Shown: in pieces, positions 4,563 through 10,243 of the stretch | Numbering within the stretch: position 1 is the first letter of the stretch | Layout: each line of letters begins with the position of its first letter | NCBI GenBank assembly: GCA_035306605.1 | Contig: DATGNR010000062.1 | Origin: Xanthomarina sp035306605 | GTDB taxonomy: Bacteria; Bacteroidota; Bacteroidia; Flavobacteriales; Flavobacteriaceae | Reading direction: 5' to 3' (one strand) | DNA length: 10,243 nt | Notes under the pieces: generated by a model | What the model was told of the DNA's origin: nothing | Databases searched by the model: none | The model's input: the letters and a program-made list of their open reading frames with translations, nothing else | Program-made: the position numbers and the translations under genes

Positions 4563-6926
4563 ATGGCAAAAAAGAAATCTACCAAATCAAATAAACCTAA
4601 GTTTAAATTCCGAGAACTTAAGTTATCAAACCAACAAAAACTTGTGTTAGGTAGCTTTTTAGTTCTTCTTGGTATTTTGCTTTTTATTGCCTTTTTTTCT
4701 TTTCTGTTTACAGGAAAAGTAGATCAAAGCACATTAACAGAATTTACATCTAGAGAAGTAAAACCAGAAAATTGGCTCAACAAAACAGGTGCATGGATAA
4801 GCGATTTCTTTATTCATCGTGGCTTTGGAATTGCCTCCTTCATATTTGCAGGACTTATTTTTCTTTCTGGAGCATTTGTTCTTTCTAATTCGAGTCTTAA
4901 AAAACTAAGAAGACATTGGTTTTGGGGGCTCCTTATTATTACATGGTTTTCCATTCTATTTGGTTTCTTTACAGAACATGTAGATTTTCTAGGTGGTACT
5001 ATTGGTTTTGAAATAAACTCATACCTACAAGATTATTTAGGTAAAATAGGTACTACCCTACTTCTTATTTTCTTATTGATAACTTATTTAGCCATTAGGT
5101 TTAAAGTAACTGCCGAAACCTTTAAAAATCTCTTTCAGAAGGCAAGCAATGATATTAAAAAAGAATTTAAACCCTCTAATGAAGATGTTGTAAATCCTTT
5201 AGATAACGATTTAACCGCTGAAGCTGAAGACATAAAAGCTGCTTTCAATTTAAAACCGGAGTCTGTTCCTGTTGAAGTTAAGGAACAAGAATCTCCTTTA
5301 ACTCCAGATAAACCGAAAAAAGAACCCGTTTTTGAAGAACCAGAAATGACTATTGAAGTTGAAGAAATTCCAGAAGAAATTTCAGAAACCGATAACCTTG
5401 CTAACCAATTGGTGGAAGACTATGGTCAATTCGACCCTACTTTAGAGCTTAGAAACTACCAATTTCCATCCTTAGATTTATTAAAAAAATATGATTCCGA
5501 AGGAATTACAATTAATCAGGAAGAGTTAGAGGAAAACAAAAACCGAATTGTAGATACTTTAAACAACTACAAAATTGGTATTGCTAGTATAAAGGCTACA
5601 ATTGGTCCTACAGTTACGCTTTATGAAATTGTTCCAGATGCTGGAGTTAGAATATCAAAAATTAAAAACTTAGAGGACGATATCGCACTCTCGCTATCTG
5701 CTCTAGGAATTCGAATTATTGCTCCAATTCCAGGAAAAGGAACTATAGGAATAGAGGTTCCTAATAAAAACTCTACCATTGTATCCATGAGATCTGTAAT
5801 TGCATCGCAAAAATTCCAGAAATCAGACATGCAATTGCCAGTAGCTTTAGGTAAAACAATTAGCAACGAAACTTTTGTAGCCGATTTAGCTAAAATGCCG
5901 CATTTATTAATGGCTGGAGCAACAGGGCAAGGGAAATCGGTTGGACTGAATGCTGTTTTAACTTCACTATTATATAAGAAGCATCCGGCTGAAGTTAAGT
6001 TTGTATTGGTGGACCCTAAAAAAGTAGAATTAACCTTATTCAATAAAATAGAACGACATTATTTAGCAAAACTTCCAGACAGTGAAGATGCTATTATAAC
6101 CGATAATACAAAGGTTATTCACACTTTAAATTCGTTGTGTATTGAAATGGACAATCGCTACGAAATGCTAAAAAATGCCTTATGCAGAAATATTGCCGAA
6201 TACAACGAAAAATTTAAAGCACGTAAACTAAACCCAGAAGAAGGCCATCAATTTTTACCATATATAGTTTTAGTGGTTGATGAGTTCGCCGATTTAATAA
6301 TGACCGCTGGGAAAGAAGTTGAGACTCCAATAGCCCGTTTAGCACAATTAGCTCGTGCCATTGGAATTCACTTAATTATTGCAACACAACGTCCTTCCGT
6401 TAACGTTATTACTGGTATAATTAAAGCCAACTTCCCAGCAAGAATTGCTTTTAGAGTAACTAGTAAAATAGATTCTAGAACCATTTTAGATGGCTCTGGA
6501 GCCGACCAACTGATTGGACGTGGAGATATGCTTTACACCCAAGGTAACGAAATGATCCGAATCCAATGTGCCTTTGTTGATACTCCGGAAGTTGAAAGAA
6601 TAACTGAATTTATAGGTTCGCAAAAAGCTTATCCGGATGCTTATTTATTACCTGAATACGTTGGAGAAGAAAGTGGCACAAGTCTTGATATAGATATATC
6701 CGAGAGAGACAAATTATTTAGAGAAGCTGCCGAAATTATTGTTGTTGCTCAACAAGGTTCTGCCTCACTTTTACAACGGAAGTTAAAATTAGGTTATAAC
6801 CGTGCTGGACGTTTAATCGATCAGTTAGAAGCAGCAGGAATTGTTGGTGGTTTTGAAGGTAGTAAAGCAAGACAAGTTTTAGTACCTGATTTAGTTGCTC
6901 TCGATCAATTGTTAGAGAATGAATAA
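4563..6926 (+). CDS. ftsK: DNA translocase FtsK
   Basis: A 787-residue FtsK/SpoIIIE protein that anchors at the septum and pumps chromosome ends to resolve dimers during division. After a basic start there are four transmembrane segments (about residues 24-50, 88-110, 118-138 and 158-180), then an acidic, proline-containing linker (about 185-300), much shorter than in E. coli FtsK, as is usual in Bacteroidota. The motor domain follows, with Walker A GATGQGKS (452-459, Lys458) and Walker B LVVDEFADL (Asp573, Glu574). The ARAIGIHLIIATQRPSV stretch is also diagnostic. The last 65 residues form the gamma winged helix (SLLQRKLKLGYNRAGRLID), which reads the orienting DNA sequences and touches XerD. 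It is preceded by a perfect -7 element and followed after 52 bases by a lolA-like gene, the same neighbour as in E. coli. Confidence 0.97.
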   Translation: MAKKKSTKSNKPKFKFRELKLSNQQKLVLGSFLVLLGILLFIAFFSFLFTGKVDQSTLTEFTSREVKPENWLNKTGAWISDFFIHRGFGIASFIFAGLIFLSGAFVLSNSSLKKLRRHWFWGLLIITWFSILFGFFTEHVDFLGGTIGFEINSYLQDYLGKIGTTLLLIFLLITYLAIRFKVTAETFKNLFQKASNDIKKEFKPSNEDVVNPLDNDLTAEAEDIKAAFNLKPESVPVEVKEQESPLTPDKPKKEPVFEEPEMTIEVEEIPEEISETDNLANQLVEDYGQFDPTLELRNYQFPSLDLLKKYDSEGITINQEELEENKNRIVDTLNNYKIGIASIKATIGPTVTLYEIVPDAGVRISKIKNLEDDIALSLSALGIRIIAPIPGKGTIGIEVPNKNSTIVSMRSVIASQKFQKSDMQLPVALGKTISNETFVADLAKMPHLLMAGATGQGKSVGLNAVLTSLLYKKHPAEVKFVLVDPKKVELTLFNKIERHYLAKLPDSEDAIITDNTKVIHTLNSLCIEMDNRYEMLKNALCRNIAEYNEKFKARKLNPEEGHQFLPYIVLVVDEFADLIMTAGKEVETPIARLAQLARAIGIHLIIATQRPSVNVITGIIKANFPARIAFRVTSKIDSRTILDGSGADQLIGRGDMLYTQGNEMIRIQCAFVDTPEVERITEFIGSQKAYPDAYLLPEYVGEESGTSLDIDISERDKLFREAAEIIVVAQQGSASLLQRKLKLGYNRAGRLIDQLEAAGIVGGFEGSKARQVLVPDLVALDQLLENE

Positions 6927-6978
6927 ATTTAATTAAGTAAGTTTCTTTATCTATTAACCTTAATCAAGATAAAAAGAA

Positions 6979-7635
6979 ATGAATAAAAACAATTCAATGA
7001 AAAAAGTAACGATTATTTTAGCACTTTTAATTAGTACCGTATCCTTTGCTCAAGATAGTAAAGCAAAAGCGCTTTTAGACGAAGTCTCTCAAAAAGCTAA
7101 AAGCTACGAAAATATATCCATAGACTTTAAGTATGCTTTAGATAATACCGCCGAAAACATCAAGCAAGAAACCCGAGGAGATGTGGTGTTGCAAGGTGAA
7201 AAGTACAGGTTGAATATTTTAGGAGCCACCCGAATTTTTGATGGTAAAACACTTTACAGTATTAGCCCAGATGATGAAGAAGTAACTATTTCTTCAGATA
7301 ACCCAAACGATGAAAACAGCATTACCCCTAGCAAAATGTTAACCTTCTATCAAGATGGTTATTCCTATAAAATGGATATCATACAAGATGTAAAAGGAAG
7401 GAAAATTCAATATGTAAAATTAACACCTATCGATTCAAATTCTGAAATAAAATATGTGTTATTAGGTATTGATGCTCAAACCAAACATATTTACAATTTA
7501 ATTGAGGTTGGAAAAAACAGTACAAAAACAACTTTAACTGTTAATTCTTTTAAAACTAATGAACCTATTTCAAAATCCTTATTTACTTTTGACAAGAATA
7601 AGTATAAAGATTACTACATTAATAAATTGGATTAA
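6979..7635 (+). CDS. lolA: LolA-like periplasmic outer-membrane lipoprotein carrier
   Basis: A 218-residue secreted protein similar to LolA, which shuttles lipoproteins from the inner-membrane LolCDE transporter to the outer membrane. The signal peptide ends near SFAQ (residues 22-25), with no lipobox cysteine, so the mature protein is soluble in the periplasm. The mature part begins with AKALLDEVSQKAKSYENISIDF and continues with alternating strands such as GDVVLQGEKYRL and TRIFDGKTLYSI, the LolA half-barrel pattern. A second in-frame ATG at 6997 gives the cleaner signal-peptide start MKKVTI and may be the real start; the upstream one follows an A-rich leader. The 52-base gap from ftsK contains TAAGTTTC (6938-6945), one base off the -7 element, but co-transcription with ftsK is likely. 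The LptF-like gene starts 7 bases after the stop. LolB is not known in Bacteroidota. Confidence 0.87.
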   Translation: MNKNNSMKKVTIILALLISTVSFAQDSKAKALLDEVSQKAKSYENISIDFKYALDNTAENIKQETRGDVVLQGEKYRLNILGATRIFDGKTLYSISPDDEEVTISSDNPNDENSITPSKMLTFYQDGYSYKMDIIQDVKGRKIQYVKLTPIDSNSEIKYVLLGIDAQTKHIYNLIEVGKNSTKTTLTVNSFKTNEPISKSLFTFDKNKYKDYYINKLD

Positions 7636-7642
7636 GTAACTC

Positions 7643-9517
7643 TTGAAGATTTTAGACAGATACATACTAACCTCCTATCTAAAGACTTTTATCAGCGTGT
7701 TTATTATACTCATGCTGATTTTTGTTTTACAAACCATCTGGCTCTACATTAAAGAGTTGGCTGGCAAGGACTTAGACATGGTAGTAGTTGCTAAATTCTT
7801 ACTGTATTTTTCTCCAAAATTAATACCTTTAGTACTACCCCTTACAATTTTACTAGCTTCCATTATGGTGTTTGGAAGTTTTGCTGAAAACTATGAGTTT
7901 GCAGCCATGAAATCTACAGGGATTTCCCTGCAAAGAGCCATGAAAGGGCTTAGTATTTTCATTGTGGCATTGGGAATAACAACGTTCTTTTTCTCAAACA
8001 ACGTTATCCCGTGGGCTGAATACAATTCTTATAATCTTAGAAAAAATATTGCCAAATTAAAACCCGCTATGGTTATTGCCAAAGGTCAATTTAATGAGGT
8101 TGGAAACGAATACAATATTAAGGTAGAAGATAAAACTGGAGATAGAGGCCAATTTTTAAAAGAAGTACTTATACACCAAAAGAAAGGAACTCATTCGGGA
8201 AATTATACAACTATCTACGCCAAAACTGGTGAATTACAAGGCGATGAAGACTCCGATGTATTACAACTCATCCTTTTTGATGGCTATTTTTATGATGATA
8301 CACCTCCTAAAGATCATAAAAACAGGCAAAAAAAACCAATGACTAAAAGTCAATTCAAAAAGTATACTATCAATGTAGATTTATCGAACCTAAACAATGT
8401 TGATTTAGAACAAAAAGACATTAGTGATAAATACAACATGTTAAACATTCGCGATTTAAGTTATACTATTGATACTCTAAGAATTGATAAAGATAAGGAC
8501 ATCCAGGAATTAGCTTCAGATTTATATAGTAGAAGTAATTTCCCTAATATGAACAAAGGTATTTCTATTGACAAAGAGAATACTTACCAGTCTAACATTT
8601 TAGACTTATATAGCAATAAAGACAAAGTACAACTAATTGAATTGGCCCAAAACGTCTTTAAAAGCACAAACCAAATCATTCAAGTTAAAGAGCAAGGATT
8701 TAAAAATAAAGGAATTTGGCTTAATAGACATATCATTGCCCTACACGAAAAATTAGCTTTAGGTTTTGCCTGTATTATTTTGTTTTTTGTTGGAGCTCCG
8801 TTAGGTGCTTTAATTAGAAAAGGTGGAATAGGCTTACCAATGGTTGTCGCTATTCTACTTTTCCTAACCTATCATTTTATAGGAATTTTCGCTAAAAACA
8901 GTGCTAAAGACGGAAGTTTGGATCCAGTCTTCGCCTCTTGGTTTTCTACGCTTGTTATGTTGCCTTTAGGTATTTATTTAACCAAACGTGCTACGGAAGA
9001 CCGTGGTTTATTTGAGTTCGACCATATCATAGAACCAATTAAAAAGCTTTTAAGAATTAAGGATAAAGAAGATACTGAAACTTCTTCACCTGACCTTCCA
9101 GAAGCTGTAAGAGAGATTATAAACGAAAAACAAGAAGATACGCTAGAACCATTAGTACCTGTTAAAAGCTACGGTATTATAAGAAAAAAGCATGAAGACT
9201 ATAAGGAATATGCTAAAATCACTCTTGTTTTATACATTATAGGAGCCATCTTATTACCTCTTTATTTTATTTTAAGAAACAATAAATTAGAAGAAGTTGC
9301 AGAGGTTTGCCTTCAATTAAGTATTATTTCCTTTATAGTTTATTTTATTTACTACTTGGTTTCTTATTTCAATCTGCTATCTATTTACAAGCTCATTGAC
9401 TTAAAAGGAGTAACTAAAAACCCGATTACCTTACTACTTAGTTTTGTTTTTTATCCTTTAACCCATTACTTAAGAAGGAACAAAATTAAAGAAGACCTTT
9501 CTGTTAGATTAAAATAA
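7643..9517 (+). CDS. LptF/LptG-family permease with extended C-terminus, TTG start
   Basis: A 624-residue inner-membrane protein of the YjgP/YjgQ family, the permease part of the LptBFG transporter that extracts lipopolysaccharide and passes it to the LptC/A/D bridge. Conserved features are MKILDRYI at the start, the ENYEFAAMKSTGIS coupling region after the second membrane segment, three N-terminal segments (about 10-32, 50-78, 95-116), a large periplasmic region (about 120-365), and three more segments (about 370-388, 397-417, 430-450). After a charged cytoplasmic linker (about 455-520) come two to three further hydrophobic segments (526-546, 557-585, 593-612). This is far longer than the roughly 360 residues of E. 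coli LptF. The start is TTG: an in-frame TAA lies at 7637-7639, and the first ATG would remove 23 residues and most of the first membrane segment. The gene is 7 bases from the lolA-like gene. LptF and LptG cannot be told apart here. Confidence 0.92.
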   Translation: MKILDRYILTSYLKTFISVFIILMLIFVLQTIWLYIKELAGKDLDMVVVAKFLLYFSPKLIPLVLPLTILLASIMVFGSFAENYEFAAMKSTGISLQRAMKGLSIFIVALGITTFFFSNNVIPWAEYNSYNLRKNIAKLKPAMVIAKGQFNEVGNEYNIKVEDKTGDRGQFLKEVLIHQKKGTHSGNYTTIYAKTGELQGDEDSDVLQLILFDGYFYDDTPPKDHKNRQKKPMTKSQFKKYTINVDLSNLNNVDLEQKDISDKYNMLNIRDLSYTIDTLRIDKDKDIQELASDLYSRSNFPNMNKGISIDKENTYQSNILDLYSNKDKVQLIELAQNVFKSTNQIIQVKEQGFKNKGIWLNRHIIALHEKLALGFACIILFFVGAPLGALIRKGGIGLPMVVAILLFLTYHFIGIFAKNSAKDGSLDPVFASWFSTLVMLPLGIYLTKRATEDRGLFEFDHIIEPIKKLLRIKDKEDTETSSPDLPEAVREIINEKQEDTLEPLVPVKSYGIIRKKHEDYKEYAKITLVLYIIGAILLPLYFILRNNKLEEVAEVCLQLSIISFIVYFIYYLVSYFNLLSIYKLIDLKGVTKNPITLLLSFVFYPLTHYLRRNKIKEDLSVRLK

Positions 9518-9529
9518 GCCATATCTTTG
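9498..9529 (+). promoter_or_regulatory. Promoter of ribB/ribBA
   Basis: TATCTTTG (9522-9529) is an exact TAnnTTTG match lying 5 bases after the LptF-like stop codon. TTTC (9498-9501), one base off TTTG, lies 20 bases upstream, within the usual spacing. The leader before the ATG at 9551 would be about 15 bases, too short for an FMN riboswitch, and no such structure is seen. Confidence 0.65.
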
Positions 9530-9550
9530 CACCACATTTAAATAACGACT

Positions 9551-10243
9551 ATGTCCACGCTTAAAATGCCAAAAAGCACCTCGAAAATACAGTTAAATAC
9601 CATAGAAGAAGCCATTAATGATATTAGGGCTGGTAAGGTAATTATTGTAGTTGATGATGAAGATAGAGAAAATGAAGGCGATTTCTTAGCCGCTGCCGAA
9701 ATGGTAACTCCTGAGATGATCAATTTTATGGCCACACATGGGCGCGGACTTATTTGTACTCCTTTAACAGAGAATCGTTGTAAAGAGTTGGAGTTAAACC
9801 CGATGGTTCACAACAATACGGATCCATTAGAAACAGCGTTTACCATCTCGGTAGATTTAAGAGGAAATGGGGTAACAACTGGTATTTCTGCAGCTGATAG
9901 AGCGAAAACAGTAAAAGCTCTAGTAGACGATAATACAAAACCTTTTGACTTAGCAAGACCAGGACATATTTTCCCGTTAGTTGCGAGAGAAGGTGGCGTT
10001 TTACGAAGAACGGGGCATACAGAAGCTGCTATTGATTTTGCACGCCTAGCTGGATTAAAACCTGCTGGAGTTATTGTTGAAATCATGAATGAAGATGGTA
10101 CTATGGCTCGTTTACCTCAACTGGTGGAAGTGGCAAAAAAATTCGATTTAAAAATTGTTTCCATTGAAGATTTGGTGGCTTACAGAATGCAACACGACTC
10201 GTTAATTGAAAAGAAAGAAGATTTTGATATAGTAACCCGATTT
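9551..10243 (+). CDS. ribB: 3,4-dihydroxy-2-butanone-4-phosphate synthase (RibB, or RibB half of RibBA), right end missing
   Basis: The open frame runs 231 codons from ATG at 9551 to the window edge without a stop. It converts ribulose 5-phosphate to 3,4-dihydroxy-2-butanone 4-phosphate plus formate, the second branch of riboflavin synthesis in the cytoplasm. Visible motifs are VVDDEDRENEGDF (residues 33-45, acidic metal and substrate loop), RPGHIFPL (136-143), RTGHTEAAIDF (153-163) and PAGVIVEIMNEDG (171-183) with Glu177. Val176 replaces the cysteine of the usual GVICE. The RibB domain ends near residue 213, after which QHDSLIEKKEDFDIVTRF looks like the linker into a second domain, so this is probably the bifunctional RibBA form with a GTP cyclohydrolase II-like domain beyond the edge (inference). 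A second ATG at codon 6 is possible. It has its own promoter just after the LptF-like gene. Confidence 0.94.
   Translation, partial: MSTLKMPKSTSKIQLNTIEEAINDIRAGKVIIVVDDEDRENEGDFLAAAEMVTPEMINFMATHGRGLICTPLTENRCKELELNPMVHNNTDPLETAFTISVDLRGNGVTTGISAADRAKTVKALVDDNTKPFDLARPGHIFPLVAREGGVLRRTGHTEAAIDFARLAGLKPAGVIVEIMNEDGTMARLPQLVEVAKKFDLKIVSIEDLVAYRMQHDSLIEKKEDFDIVTRF

Noticed and set aside
5621..6043. Open frame of 140 codons on the minus strand inside ftsK
   Set aside because: It lies opposite the conserved motor domain, encodes no recognisable protein and has no promoter or leader; it is a by-product of the ftsK codons.
9530..9550. FMN riboswitch ahead of ribB
   Set aside because: The leader between the promoter and the ATG is only about 15-20 bases, far too short for that RNA fold.
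9538..10086. Two minus-strand open frames opposite ribB (9538-9735 and 9808-10086)
   Set aside because: The plus-strand frame carries all RibB motifs without interruption from 9551 to the edge; the antisense frames have no recognisable content.
1..10243. Defence system, prophage, insertion sequence, CRISPR array or RNA gene
   Set aside because: All substantial open frames belong to recognisable core families or sit antisense to them; no transposase, integrase, direct-repeat array or tRNA-like fold was seen.

Overview
The window reads as the chromosome of a marine-type member of the Flavobacteriaceae (Bacteroidota). The DNA is AT-rich. Several genes are preceded by the Bacteroidota -7 promoter element TAnnTTTG, start codons sit behind A-rich leaders with no Shine-Dalgarno sequence, and the protein families (short bacteroidal FtsK, LolA followed by a LptF/LptG permease, DUF6952-like protein, a secreted protein with the VGIGTTNP start) are typical of that group. 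Genus cannot be decided from the sequence alone.

Layout. The left edge (1-116, minus strand) holds the first 38 codons of a secreted surface-type protein. A divergent intergenic region (117-408) separates it from a stand-alone NhaC-family sodium/proton antiporter (409-1875). Next comes a redox cluster: a typical 2-Cys peroxiredoxin (2017-2655), a thioredoxin-like protein with an unusual CGNC active site (2782-3090) and a small DUF6952-like protein (3097-3354), closed by a strong intrinsic terminator (3374-3408). A long hairpin and a GC-rich palindrome lie between the peroxiredoxin and the thioredoxin-like gene. A second peroxidase gene, tpx (3583-4089), overlaps a diacylglycerol/undecaprenol kinase gene (4082-4450) by 8 bases.

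The right half is an envelope and division block: ftsK (4563-6926), lolA-like (6979-7635) and a LptF/LptG-family permease (7643-9517, TTG start), probably co-transcribed from a promoter at 4486-4493. A separate perfect TAnnTTTG promoter (9522-9529) drives ribB or ribBA (9551 to beyond the right edge), the 3,4-dihydroxy-2-butanone-4-phosphate synthase of riboflavin synthesis.

How the genes work together. The two peroxidases and the thioredoxin-like protein plausibly form a cytoplasmic peroxide-removal set. DgkA, LolA and LptF act in lipid recycling, lipoprotein transport and lipopolysaccharide transport across the envelope, and FtsK couples chromosome segregation to septation. ftsK next to lolA is also the order in Escherichia coli. 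Most of the window is ordinary core genome. I found no sign of a defence system, mobile element, CRISPR array or RNA gene, and no strong evidence for a new biological system. The points most worth a second look are the atypical thioredoxin with its DUF6952 neighbour, the two inverted-repeat structures inside that operon, and the extended LptF-like permease.
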